Origin: Sphingorhabdus sp. Alg239-R122
GTDB taxonomy: Bacteria > Pseudomonadota > Alphaproteobacteria > Sphingomonadales > Sphingomonadaceae
DNA: 64,000 bases
Assembly (NCBI RefSeq): GCF_900537065.1
Contig: NZ_UNRC01000001.1
Coordinates: forward strand, 349,442 to 413,441
Direction of reading: 5' to 3'
Part shown: piece by piece, positions 8,740 to 17,635 of the stretch
Layout: each line of letters opens with the position of its first letter
Numbering within the stretch: position 1 is the stretch's first letter
Position numbers and translations under genes: made by a program
Notes under the pieces: generated by a model
Told to the model about the DNA's origin: nothing
The model's database searches: none
Seen by the model: only the letters and a program-made list of their open reading frames with translations

Positions 8740-10542
8740 TTAATCGCTGCCCTTGACGCTCTGTTCATTTTCGATGGTTTCCATATCAAAACCGGCGGAC
8801 ATATCGCCGCCAAAACTCATATGCAGCCCCGCTTTCATATCGCCCGCCTCATGCTGCATTTTCAGGCGTTCCAGGTCCCGGCGGCGGAATTCATTGACCA
8901 GACCATTTACCTTGTCCTTGGCTAGACCGTATTTCAGTAATGCATCACGGCCCATTTTGATTGCTGATTCCATCAATTCGCGTTGAGCGCCATCAATATC
9001 TGTACCTTTAAGCCGCAGCAGATGCATCCGGTCAAACGCACGTACATAAATCATCGCATTTGGAAAGCTCGTTGCAATAGGCCCAATCTGCTCCGGCCCA
9101 AAATCACGTCCATCCATGCAGAAAAATAGCATGCACGCTTCTTCCGCCCCTGCCTTGCGCAGCAAGTCAACACGCGTGCCGTCGCCGTAAAAGACCTTGC
9201 GGCCATATTCGCTGCTCGTATCAATTTGCTCAGGTTTTGAATCGATCAATGTCACTGAAATATCCGCACCTGCGCATATCTGCGAAACTGTCTGGCCAAA
9301 ACGGCCATGGCCGACAACAATGGCACTGGAACGCGGGGCCTTTTCAGGATCCTCAATATCAGAGCGAACCGAAGATTTGACACCGCCCAACCTTTTCGCA
9401 AGCAGCATGAGGAAAGGCGTGGTTGCCATCGATAGTGTGATTACCGCGCCAAACAGGCTGGAAGCCTCACTTTCGATAAGCATTGCAGTTTCAGCCGCTG
9501 CAAACAGCACGAAGCCGAATTCACCGCCCTGACTCAAAAGCAGGCCCAGCACAAAAGCTGGCTGACTTTTCATGCCAAATGCCTTACCCAAACCAAAGAT
9601 AATCGCGACCTTGATGGCAATCAGCAAAGCCGCCATGCCGACCACAAATGCCGGGTTATCCCAGATTACACTCAAATCGAGCATCATACCTACGCCCATG
9701 AAAAACAGGCCGAGCAGAATCGAGCGGAACGGGTCGATATCGGCTTCGAGTTCGTGCCGGAAAGGGGAATCTGCCAGCATGACGCCGGCAACAAATGCGC
9801 CCAGCGCAGGCGACAGCCCCAGATAATTCATCAAAGCAGCACTGCCAAACACCGCAAAGAGGCCCGCAACGATAAACAGTTCACGCTCAGCCACACGGCC
9901 GATCAGTTTGAGCATCGGCGCAAGTATATAACGCCCCGTCAGAACAAGGCCGATAACCGCCAGCGCTGAATAAAGAGCAATGAGCCAGCCTGCTGTTCCT
10001 TCTCCTTCTACTGGTGCACGCGACAGCGCGGCGACTATGGTCAGGAGCGGAACAATCGAAATATCCTGAAACAGCAGAATGGAAAAAGCCTTTCGCCCTG
10101 CCGGGGTATTGAGCCGCCCTTCCGATTTAAGTAATGGCAGCACCTGCGCCGTGGATGACAGCGCAAGCGGCAGGCCGATTACCAAAGCCGCCTGCCATGT
10201 GAAATTGGTCAGCAGGTAAACCGCCGCGAATATCGCGATACCGCACAGTATCACCTGCGACATGCCAAGCCCGAATATATCACGCTTCATGCGCCAAAGC
10301 TGCGATGGTGCGAGCTCTAAGCCAACCAGGAAGAGCAGCAGGATAATACCCAATTCGGCAAAGCCCACGATCGTTTCCGCATCATCGACCAGGCCCAGTA
10401 CTTCTGGACCAATAAGCATACCAGCAACCAGATAGCCCAGCACCGCGCCAATCCCGAACTTGCGGAATATCAGGACGAAAAAAAGTGCCGCGGCAAGAAG
10501 TATGAACCCCGACAGAAACATGTCTGCATGGCCATGTTCCAT
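8740..10542 (-). CDS. Kef-type monovalent cation:proton antiporter (CPA2) with RCK domain
   Basis: 600 aa. The N-terminal two thirds is a run of about 12 hydrophobic segments typical of the CPA2 exchanger domain. From about residue 400 a cytoplasmic TrkA-N/RCK domain begins with the Rossmann motif GHGRFG. The family exports K+ (or Na+) in exchange for protons and is gated by ligands binding the RCK domain. The last 60 residues are charged. ATG 10542 is preferred because AAGGA precedes it; an upstream in-frame start lies inside the preceding gene. It follows the IscU-like gene by 2 bases. No KefF-like ancillary flavoprotein gene is nearby. Confidence 0.9.
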   Translation of the reverse strand: MEHGHADMFLSGFILLAAALFFVLIFRKFGIGAVLGYLVAGMLIGPEVLGLVDDAETIVGFAELGIILLLFLVGLELAPSQLWRMKRDIFGLGMSQVILCGIAIFAAVYLLTNFTWQAALVIGLPLALSSTAQVLPLLKSEGRLNTPAGRKAFSILLFQDISIVPLLTIVAALSRAPVEGEGTAGWLIALYSALAVIGLVLTGRYILAPMLKLIGRVAERELFIVAGLFAVFGSAALMNYLGLSPALGAFVAGVMLADSPFRHELEADIDPFRSILLGLFFMGVGMMLDLSVIWDNPAFVVGMAALLIAIKVAIIFGLGKAFGMKSQPAFVLGLLLSQGGEFGFVLFAAAETAMLIESEASSLFGAVITLSMATTPFLMLLAKRLGGVKSSVRSDIEDPEKAPRSSAIVVGHGRFGQTVSQICAGADISVTLIDSKPEQIDTSSEYGRKVFYGDGTRVDLLRKAGAEEACMLFFCMDGRDFGPEQIGPIATSFPNAMIYVRAFDRMHLLRLKGTDIDGAQRELMESAIKMGRDALLKYGLAKDKVNGLVNEFRRRDLERLKMQHEAGDMKAGLHMSFGGDMSAGFDMETIENEQSVKGSD

Positions 10543-10544
10543 CT

Positions 10545-10970
10545 TCAGCCTTTTCCTTCGTCCATGGCAGCAAGCGCAGCGCGCCACGGCAATAACACTG
10601 AATCCCGGCGCGCCGGATAATCATGCGCTGACATGAGCATGTCTGCCTCTGGCCATGTCCCGGGACGCCCTATCTTGCCGTGTAGATAGTCCGACAATGC
10701 CTGTCCGGCAGCATCAATTTCGCTGCGACTGCGTCCTTTTATATGACGCGTCAGCACCGCTGCGGATGCCTGCCCCAACGCGCAGGCCTGCGCCTTCACA
10801 CCTATATCTGATATCCGCTTTTCCTGATCGACAGATAGCGATATCCATACCACACTGCCGCATGTTTTGGATCGCATTTCCACCTTGCGGGGCATCGCCG
10901 TGTCAAAAGGATAATCCGCGAGGGCCATCGCCGCCTGCAGAATTTCGCGCGTATAAAGTGGTTTAGTCAT
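10545..10970 (-). CDS. IscU/SufU-like iron-sulfur scaffold family protein, third Cys replaced
   Basis: 141 aa. Two of the three IscU-type cysteines are present: Cys37 (SKTCGS) and Cys63 (QACALGQAS). The third site, expected in the RRxCxLLPW-like segment near the C-terminus, has Ser124 instead (RRDSVLLPW). An aspartate that usually follows the first cysteine is also absent. The family assembles [2Fe-2S] clusters on these cysteines, so this may be a paralogue with altered or lost scaffold activity. It overlaps the upstream cvpA stop by ATGA and is 2 bases from the antiporter gene, making an operon radA-cvpA-this-antiporter. Confidence 0.8.
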   Translation of the reverse strand: MTKPLYTREILQAAMALADYPFDTAMPRKVEMRSKTCGSVVWISLSVDQEKRISDIGVKAQACALGQASAAVLTRHIKGRSRSEIDAAGQALSDYLHGKIGRPGTWPEADMLMSAHDYPARRDSVLLPWRAALAAMDEGKG

Positions 10971-11491
10971 TCCTCTGCTTCCGCTTCCGTATCACGCCCC
11001 CTGCCGCGTCGTTTATCGACATAGGCAATCACGGCATTGCTCGTGGCGTTAAGCAGGGTATAGGTGCGCGACTGTGTCATCCAGTCGGGGCGTTCTTGCG
11101 CGGAATATACGGTTTCATAACCAATGGTCAGAAGCATAAAGCCCGCGGTGGCCATGGCCAACCCCTTAAGCGCACCAAAACCAAAACCCAACACCCGGTC
11201 AATCGGCCCCAGCAGGGATGACCGGGTTTTACCGCCCACATAGCCTGCAACGAACTTACCAATTACATAGGTGACAATAAACACGGCAGCATAACCAAGC
11301 ACCGATGCCCCGCCCTCAGTCCCGATTATACCGGCAAGGAAAGCAGCAACAGGCTCATAAAACAGCCAAATGGCGGCAATCGCGAATATCCAGGCGAGCA
11401 GCGACAGCACTTCCTGCACAAAGCCGCGCATGAAGCCGAATATAGCTCCGCCACCCAGCAGCAGGAGAACAATGATATCAAGTGCCGTCAT
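10967..11491 (-). CDS. cvpA: CvpA family membrane protein
   Basis: 174 aa. Four hydrophobic helices in the first 125 residues, with the family's opening pattern (DIIVLLLLGGGAIFGFMRGFVQEVLSL region) and a Gly/Lys-rich loop before the third and fourth helices, identify CvpA. It is an inner-membrane protein linked to colicin V production in E. coli and more widely to envelope homeostasis. The acidic tail (TEAEAEE) is cytoplasmic. It follows radA by 11 bases, a pairing common in alphaproteobacteria, where purF often comes next; purF is absent here and an IscU-like gene occupies that place. Confidence 0.88.
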   Translation of the reverse strand: MTALDIIVLLLLGGGAIFGFMRGFVQEVLSLLAWIFAIAAIWLFYEPVAAFLAGIIGTEGGASVLGYAAVFIVTYVIGKFVAGYVGGKTRSSLLGPIDRVLGFGFGALKGLAMATAGFMLLTIGYETVYSAQERPDWMTQSRTYTLLNATSNAVIAYVDKRRGRGRDTEAEAEE

Positions 11492-11502
11492 TATGGGCGT
11501 GA

Positions 11503-12870
11503 CTAGTCACGCCCAAGCAAATGGTCAACGAGATTTGCAAGCTTTTGCATATGTTGCAGTTTCATCTCACCGCCATGCTTTGTACTGGAAGACGGCATAA
11601 TGGCGCTGTCAAAACCCAGTTTAGCCGCTTCACGCAGGCGCAATGCCTCATGCGACACGGGTCTGATTTCCCCGGAAAGCGCGACTTCGCCAAACAATAT
11701 GCTACCGCCCGGCAGCGGTTTTTCGGCAAGAGCAGAGATGAGTGCACCTGCAACTGCCATATCCGCCGCCGGGTCGGAAACTTTATATCCGCCCGCAATG
11801 TTCAGATAGACTTCGCATGACGAAAAGCTGAGACCGCAGCGCGATTCGAGCACGGCCAATATCATCGCCAGCCTACCGCTATCCCAGCCCACAACAGCTC
11901 GGCGCGGGGTGGCTCCGCTGGCCAGACGCACGGTGAGCGCCTGTATTTCAACCAGAACGGGCCGTGTCCCCTCCAGTGCGGGGAAAACAGCTGTGCCAGC
12001 AACATCATCGCTCCGATCGCTCAGGAACAGTGCTGATGGGTTGCTGACTTCAGTCAGTCCTTCTTCACGCATCGAAAACACACCGATTTCGTCCGTCGCG
12101 CCAAAACGGTTCTTGATTGCCCGCAATATCCGGTATTGGTGGCTGCGCTCGCCCTCAAAGCTCATCACAGTATCCACCATATGTTCAAGCACACGCGGCC
12201 CCGCAATATTGCCGTCTTTCGTGACATGGCCAACCAGCACCATCGCCGCACCGCTTTGCTTGGCATAACGGATCAGTTCATGCGCAGAGGCCCGAACCTG
12301 ACTGACGGTACCGGGTGCGCCTTCAATCTGATCGCTGTGCATGGTCTGAATTGAATCGATGACAAGAAAATCGGGAACATCATCCTTCCCCAGGGTTGTC
12401 AGTATGTCACGCACCGATGTTGCCGACGCCAATTTGAGCGGCGCATCACCCAGCCCAAGCCGCCGCGCGCGCAGCCGCACCTGATCAGCGGCCTCTTCGC
12501 CGCTGATATAGACAACATTCAGACCGCGTTTTGCCAGATTGGCGGACGCCTGCAGCAGCAATGTCGACTTGCCGATACCCGGATCACCGCCCATCAGCGT
12601 TGCAGACCCAGCAACCAGACCCCCGCCCAGCGCAATGTCAAATTCAGCTATCCCTGTTTCCTGCCGAGGCGGAAGTTCCACATCACCATCCAAAGCCACT
12701 AACTCAACCGCACGGCCGCCGCCCTGCAAATCATGCTTGGCAGAAAAAACGGTTGGTGCGGCTTCCTCTGCCAATGTATTCCATTCGCCGCAATCCGCGC
12801 ATTGCCCCTGCCACCTGTACGATACACTGCCGCACTGCTGACACACATATTTTTTCTTTGCTTTGGCCAT
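11503..12870 (-). CDS. radA: DNA repair protein RadA
   Basis: 455 aa. A C4 zinc finger (Cys10, Cys13, Cys24, Cys27) is followed by a RecA-like ATPase with Walker A GGDPGIGKSTLL, the RadA signature KNRFG, and a C-terminal Lon-protease-like domain without obvious catalytic residues. RadA is a DnaB-like helicase that drives branch migration during recombination. It is the first gene of the minus-strand unit with cvpA, the IscU-like gene and the antiporter. An 81-base region separates it from the divergent patatin-like gene. Confidence 0.96.
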   Translation of the reverse strand: MAKAKKKYVCQQCGSVSYRWQGQCADCGEWNTLAEEAAPTVFSAKHDLQGGGRAVELVALDGDVELPPRQETGIAEFDIALGGGLVAGSATLMGGDPGIGKSTLLLQASANLAKRGLNVVYISGEEAADQVRLRARRLGLGDAPLKLASATSVRDILTTLGKDDVPDFLVIDSIQTMHSDQIEGAPGTVSQVRASAHELIRYAKQSGAAMVLVGHVTKDGNIAGPRVLEHMVDTVMSFEGERSHQYRILRAIKNRFGATDEIGVFSMREEGLTEVSNPSALFLSDRSDDVAGTAVFPALEGTRPVLVEIQALTVRLASGATPRRAVVGWDSGRLAMILAVLESRCGLSFSSCEVYLNIAGGYKVSDPAADMAVAGALISALAEKPLPGGSILFGEVALSGEIRPVSHEALRLREAAKLGFDSAIMPSSSTKHGGEMKLQHMQKLANLVDHLLGRD

Positions 12871-12951
12871 AACATGCCCATATCAGAACAAAAATAGAAC
12901 ATCAATGCCTTATAGCTTGCGTGAAGCGCAGCATGATGGCACTAAATATCT

Positions 12952-15279
12952 ATGCGCCAACGTGAACTTCGCATAGCCCTTATCTGCTACGGTGGTATCA
13001 GCCTCGCCGTCTATATGCACGGCATTACCAAAGAAGTCTGGCGGCTTGCCCGGGCGAGCCGTAATTTTCATGATGGAACCCCGAAAGCAGAGGGCAGTCA
13101 AGGCGTATATCGCGACCTGTTTGAGCATATTGCCCGTAAAAAAGGGCTGAAAATGCGATTCCTGCCCGATATTATTACAGGTGCGAGTGCGGGCGGTATC
13201 AATGGTGTATTCCTGGCGCAGGCCATTGCCACCGGACAATCACTTGAACCGCTCACCCGGCTCTGGCTCGACTGTGCTGATATTGATGTACTGCTTGACC
13301 CTGATGCGCGGCCATTCTCGCGTTTTTCCAAGTTTTGGGCGCAGCCGATCGCGTGGTTTGCCCTGTCCCGCAAGGGCGGGGCCGTGGAGCGGACAGTTGC
13401 CAAAGAAACACAAGGAGAAGTGAAGAGCAAAATGTCGAGTCTCATTCGCGCACGCTGGTTTGCCCCACCCTTTAGCGGCACGGGATTTTCAACCCTGCTA
13501 TACAATGCCACCGAAGCCATGGCGGAAAGCGAAGAGGGCCCGAAACTGCTTCCGGACGGACAGCCGCTCGACCTGTTTGTAACTGTCACCGATTTTCACG
13601 GACACTTGCAACATTTGCGGCTGCACAGCCCGCGCAATGTGGTGGAGACCGAGCATCGCCTCACCATTGGCTTTCGCAAAATCGTGGGCAGTGGCCGTCG
13701 CCTCGCCGAACGGCCCGAACTGGTGTTCGCTGCGCGGGCCACGGCAAGTTTTCCGGGCGCTTTTCCTGCTTTCAATGTCAAAGAGATTGATAAGGTCGTG
13801 GCCCGCAAGCAGGAAGAATGGCCGAACCGCGATGTGTTCCTGAAACGCATATTGCCGCGGCAATATGCCATGGGCACGGCGGAAGATGCGGTTCTGATCG
13901 ATGGTTCGGTTCTGGCCAATGCACCGTTTTCACAGGCCGTATCGGCACTACGCAACCGCCCTGCCCACCGCGAAATTGACCGCCGCTTTGTTTATATTGA
14001 TCCCAAACCAGATTTTCAGAATATTGAGCAGCAAAAGGATGGCAGCCTACCCGGGAGCGAAGGGCCTCCCGGATTTTTCTCAACCATATTCGGGGCAATT
14101 TCAGACATTCCCCGTGAGCAACCCATCCGTGACGATTTGGAGCTGATCGAGGCGCGGTCCAACCGGATATTGCGTATGCGGCAGATTACACAGGCACTGC
14201 GCAGTGAAGTCGAGGCTGCTGTCAACAAACTGTTCGGGCGCACATTTTTCCTGAACAGCCCGACCACGAAGCGGCTTATCGCGTGGCGGCGCAAGGCGCA
14301 GCAAAAGGCGGCAACACAGGCCGGTTATACCTATTCTTCATACGGTCATATCAAACTGGCCGGGATTGCAGATGAGATCGCGGCAACTTTACTATGTGCC
14401 TATTCAGGAACGGACAAGCCCCGGCAAAGTGACATTCGCGACCGTATCATGGCGGAACTCACATTGCGCGGCCTGGGTTCGATCGCCGATGACAAGGGCG
14501 GCGCAACCGATGAAGCGATAACTTTTTTCCGTACCCATGATCTTGGTTTTCGCATCCGGCGCCTGCGCTTTCTCGCCCGCCGCCTGTCCGAAGATATTGC
14601 CGCAAATGATGCGGTCCCTGGCGATGCGGTAGTGGCAATGCAGGACACAATCTATGCATGCCTGTCCCGGTATCTGGAACGCGAAGGCTGCGGGCAGGAC
14701 GGCAAGGATTTCAGCGATTTGGCCAAAACTGCATTCACCTCTCCCGCCAGGGCAATTGACGAATTGGGACAGCGCCGGGACCTGATCACGATTGACGCAA
14801 TTGTCGATGAGAAAATTGCCACGGCGCTTGAATTGCTGCCCAAGGAAGAACGGCGGTCACTTCTGCTCGCCTATCTGGGCTTTCCTTTTTATGACATTGC
14901 CACATTGTCGCTATTGCAGGGCGAAGGGTTGAATGAATTCGATCCTATAAAAGTCGACCGCATTTCCCCCGATGATGCACAGGCCATTCGTGCTGGCGGC
15001 GCTGAGGCCACACTTAAAGGCATAGAATTTAACAGCTTTGGCGCATTTTTTAGCCGCGCCTACCGCGAAAATGACTATCTGTGGGGTCGTTTGCACGGAG
15101 CGGAGCGTATGATCGATCTGATTACCACCTCATTGGAATCCAATGACACACTGGAAGCACAGACCGTCAAAGCTTTCAAGAAAGCCGTTTTCCTCGCCAT
15201 ACTGGATGAGGAAGCGGACCTGAACGCAGATCCTTCGTTAATCCCGGCCATTCGCGGGGAAATAGAGGAACGGCTGTAA
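12952..15279 (+). CDS. Patatin-like phospholipase family protein, long form
   Basis: 775 aa. The N-terminal patatin domain has the oxyanion stretch CYGGISLAVYMHG (12-24), the nucleophile elbow GASAG with Ser79, and the catalytic Asp317 in DGS. Both dyad residues are present, so lipid acyl hydrolase activity is plausible. The following roughly 430 residues match the long 'patatin-like protein' class (DUF3376-type) found in many actinobacteria and sphingomonads, for which no substrate is established as far as I know. There is no signal peptide. It converges with the MBL-fold gene, stops 4 bases apart. It is divergent from radA. Confidence 0.85.
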   Translation: MRQRELRIALICYGGISLAVYMHGITKEVWRLARASRNFHDGTPKAEGSQGVYRDLFEHIARKKGLKMRFLPDIITGASAGGINGVFLAQAIATGQSLEPLTRLWLDCADIDVLLDPDARPFSRFSKFWAQPIAWFALSRKGGAVERTVAKETQGEVKSKMSSLIRARWFAPPFSGTGFSTLLYNATEAMAESEEGPKLLPDGQPLDLFVTVTDFHGHLQHLRLHSPRNVVETEHRLTIGFRKIVGSGRRLAERPELVFAARATASFPGAFPAFNVKEIDKVVARKQEEWPNRDVFLKRILPRQYAMGTAEDAVLIDGSVLANAPFSQAVSALRNRPAHREIDRRFVYIDPKPDFQNIEQQKDGSLPGSEGPPGFFSTIFGAISDIPREQPIRDDLELIEARSNRILRMRQITQALRSEVEAAVNKLFGRTFFLNSPTTKRLIAWRRKAQQKAATQAGYTYSSYGHIKLAGIADEIAATLLCAYSGTDKPRQSDIRDRIMAELTLRGLGSIADDKGGATDEAITFFRTHDLGFRIRRLRFLARRLSEDIAANDAVPGDAVVAMQDTIYACLSRYLEREGCGQDGKDFSDLAKTAFTSPARAIDELGQRRDLITIDAIVDEKIATALELLPKEERRSLLLAYLGFPFYDIATLSLLQGEGLNEFDPIKVDRISPDDAQAIRAGGAEATLKGIEFNSFGAFFSRAYRENDYLWGRLHGAERMIDLITTSLESNDTLEAQTVKAFKKAVFLAILDEEADLNADPSLIPAIRGEIEERL

Positions 15280-15283
15280 GGCG

Positions 15284-16255
15284 CTATTCCTGCGCGTTTT
15301 CCAGGCTCTTCCAAATGGCCTCTACAAAGGCATCGCCTTTGATAAAAGCATTCGGGTTGGTATCATAATCTGCGGCCGGCTTCATCGCCTGAATCTCTGT
15401 CAGAGATTTTCCTGCATCGCGCGCAGATTTCACAGCACCAACCACATTCTCCAGCATATCGCGATATGCCATCAGGTCCGCTTTGGTTGCCATGGGGCCA
15501 TGTCCGGGGATGACTTTCGTATCATCATTAATCATTTCCAAGGCCATATTGGCCGCTTCGAGCATACCCACGGCGTTGCCACCACTATTTGTATCGATAA
15601 ATGGCAAGGTGACTTTATTGAAATACAGATCTCCCATGTGGAGCACATTGGCTTTTTCCCAATATACGATGGAATCACCGTCAGTATGCCCTGATGGCAT
15701 ATGCTTCACATGCACCATATCACCGTTCAGGTGCAGCTTGATGCCATCTGCATAAGTAATGACAGGCAAAGCTTCTGCTGGAGAGGCCGGGTCGTTACCA
15801 CGGCCAGAAGTCTGCTCGCCCGCCATACGAATACGCACATTGTCATGTGCCATGATAAGCGCGCCTTCCTTGCCGAAATTCTCATTCCCGCCGCTATGGT
15901 CAAAATGCCAATGTGTGTTGATAAGGAATTTGACCGGCGCTGCTCCCAAATCTGCTATTGCTGTCTGGATTTTACCAGTAAGAGGCGCGAATTGATCATC
16001 AATAAGCACTGTGCCATCCTCGCCATGGCTCACACCAATGTTGCCGCCCGCACCAAATAACACGGCAACACCTGGTGCCAATTCTTCGGATTTAATCTGC
16101 ACAGCCGCGAACCGGTCTCGTTGGGGAGTTGCCTTTTTAGCTTCCGCCTTTTCAGCTTTGGTTTTTTCCTGAGCGCTCAAATCCGCACAACCCGTCAAAA
16201 TAACCGGGGCAGACATTAGAGCAAGCAAGGGCACAGCAAAACGATACAGTTTCAT
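15284..16255 (-). CDS. MBL-fold metallo-hydrolase, lipoprotein
   Basis: 323 aa. A signal sequence with lipobox LTGC (Cys23) is followed by a Lys/Glu-rich linker, then a metallo-beta-lactamase fold with HWHFDH at 115-120 and later histidines (SGHTDGD, PGHGP) that complete the dinuclear zinc site. The pattern resembles subclass B3-type and 'quinoprotein relay' MBL proteins. It acts outside the inner membrane on an unknown substrate; beta-lactamase activity is possible but unproven. It stands alone on its strand. The 153 bases between its start and dnaJ's stop hold no recognisable gene. Confidence 0.85.
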   Translation of the reverse strand: MKLYRFAVPLLALMSAPVILTGCADLSAQEKTKAEKAEAKKATPQRDRFAAVQIKSEELAPGVAVLFGAGGNIGVSHGEDGTVLIDDQFAPLTGKIQTAIADLGAAPVKFLINTHWHFDHSGGNENFGKEGALIMAHDNVRIRMAGEQTSGRGNDPASPAEALPVITYADGIKLHLNGDMVHVKHMPSGHTDGDSIVYWEKANVLHMGDLYFNKVTLPFIDTNSGGNAVGMLEAANMALEMINDDTKVIPGHGPMATKADLMAYRDMLENVVGAVKSARDAGKSLTEIQAMKPAADYDTNPNAFIKGDAFVEAIWKSLENAQE

Positions 16256-16408
16256 GGGGCGGATATCCTCTCAAATAGAACGCGATTGGTAGTTATTCGC
16301 GCGAAACGATCGGCCGGTTACAGCCAACTATCAATTCAGGTAACACAGTTTGTCGCATCAGTGAAAGTCAGGTGCAATATTTCTGGTAAAACAGGAATTG
16401 AGGCTGGC

Positions 16409-17533
16409 TTAACCTGCCAGTGCATCCTTGATCTTGTCAAAAAAGCTCTTGCTGTTCGGGCTTTCATCACCGGTTTCGGTTTCCTGAAACTCGCGCAGCA
16501 ATTCTTTTTGCCGCGAGGACAGCCGTGTCGGTGTCTCGACATCTATCTGCACCACCATATCACCATGGCCGCGGCCCTGAAGCACAGGCATGCCTGCGCC
16601 GCGCTGGCGCAGCTGTTTGGTAGACTGGATACCGGCGGGAATCGATAGCTTATGTGTTTTGCCATCCAGACCCGGAATCTCGATTTCACCGCCCAATGCT
16701 GCTGTCGTAAAGCTGATCGGCGCACGCGTGAAGAGCGTCGTGCCATCACGCTCAAACAGCGCATGCCCGGCAATATGGATGAATATGTACAAATCGCCGG
16801 CAGGCGCACCGCGCGGCCCGGCCTCGCCTTTGCCGCTCAAACGGATGCGAGTACCATTATCGACACCAGGTGGAATTTCCACCTCCAGTGTCTGGGTTTC
16901 GTCCACCCTGCCCTCACCGCCGCAATTACGGCATGGACTTTCGATCACTTCACCGCGGCCATGGCAGCTGCCACAGGTACGTTCGACCACGAAAAAGCCC
17001 TGCTGTGCCCGCATCTTACCGCTGCCGCCGCATAGGTTACAGGTGCGCACACCGGTGCCCGGCTCCGCACCCTGACCACCGCACGGTTCACATGTGCTGG
17101 CTATATCGACTTCAATTTCTGTGGATTTGCCATCATAGGCATCTTCCAGTGAAATTTCCATATCATAGCGCAAGTCTGCCCCGCGCTGCGGCCCGCGCCT
17201 CTGGCCGCCAAATCCGCCACCAGCACCGCCGCCAAAAATGGTTTCGAATATATCACCAATATCACTAAAACCCTGCTGCCCCGCACCGCCGCCAAAGCCG
17301 CCATTTTCAAAAGCCGCATGACCATATTGGTCATAGGCCGCACGTTTTTGCGGGTCTTTCAGGCATTCATAGGCCTGGCTGATTTCTTTAAACTTCGCCT
17401 CAGCGTCCGCATCACCGGGATTGCGATCGGGATGCCATTTCATTGCCAGCTTGCGATAGGATGACTTGAGCGCCGCCCCGTCGCAATCACGCGCAACGCC
17501 CAGAAGGTCATAATAATCAGTTTGGGTAGCCAT
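16409..17533 (-). CDS. dnaJ: Chaperone DnaJ
   Basis: 374 aa. J domain at 6-70 with HPD at 34-36, Gly/Phe-rich region, four CxxCxGxG-type zinc repeats (CEPCGGQG, CNLCGGSG, CGSCHGRG, CRNCGGEG) and the C-terminal substrate-binding domain. It stimulates DnaK ATPase and delivers unfolded clients. ATG 17533 is the family start; an in-frame extension to 17590 would run into the hairpin separating it from dnaK and is rejected. A GGGAAG site lies upstream. It is the second gene of the dnaK-dnaJ unit. Confidence 0.97.
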   Translation of the reverse strand: MATQTDYYDLLGVARDCDGAALKSSYRKLAMKWHPDRNPGDADAEAKFKEISQAYECLKDPQKRAAYDQYGHAAFENGGFGGGAGQQGFSDIGDIFETIFGGGAGGGFGGQRRGPQRGADLRYDMEISLEDAYDGKSTEIEVDIASTCEPCGGQGAEPGTGVRTCNLCGGSGKMRAQQGFFVVERTCGSCHGRGEVIESPCRNCGGEGRVDETQTLEVEIPPGVDNGTRIRLSGKGEAGPRGAPAGDLYIFIHIAGHALFERDGTTLFTRAPISFTTAALGGEIEIPGLDGKTHKLSIPAGIQSTKQLRQRGAGMPVLQGRGHGDMVVQIDVETPTRLSSRQKELLREFQETETGDESPNSKSFFDKIKDALAG

Positions 17534-17580
17534 ATGTACAATACTTCCCGGAGCAATATGCTCAAAACCTGAAACCGAAA

Positions 17581-17617
17581 ATACCGCCATTCCCGGTCGG
17601 GCTGGGAATGGCGGTAT
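17581..17617 (-). terminator. Hairpin between dnaK and dnaJ
   Basis: A perfect 14-bp inverted repeat (ATACCGCCATTCCC and its complement) encloses a 9-base loop, 19 bases past the dnaK stop. Read on the minus strand it ends in TATTTTC, a weak T tract. It could partly terminate transcription or protect the dnaK message end, giving less dnaJ than dnaK. Whether it is a leaky terminator or an RNA-stability element is not decided by the sequence. Confidence 0.75.
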
Positions 17618-17635
17618 CTCTATTTGCCAGACTGC

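Noticed and set aside
15284..16255. Call as a beta-lactamase resistance gene
   Set aside because: The HxHxDH motif is shared by the whole MBL superfamily, and the sequence alone does not show beta-lactam hydrolysis.
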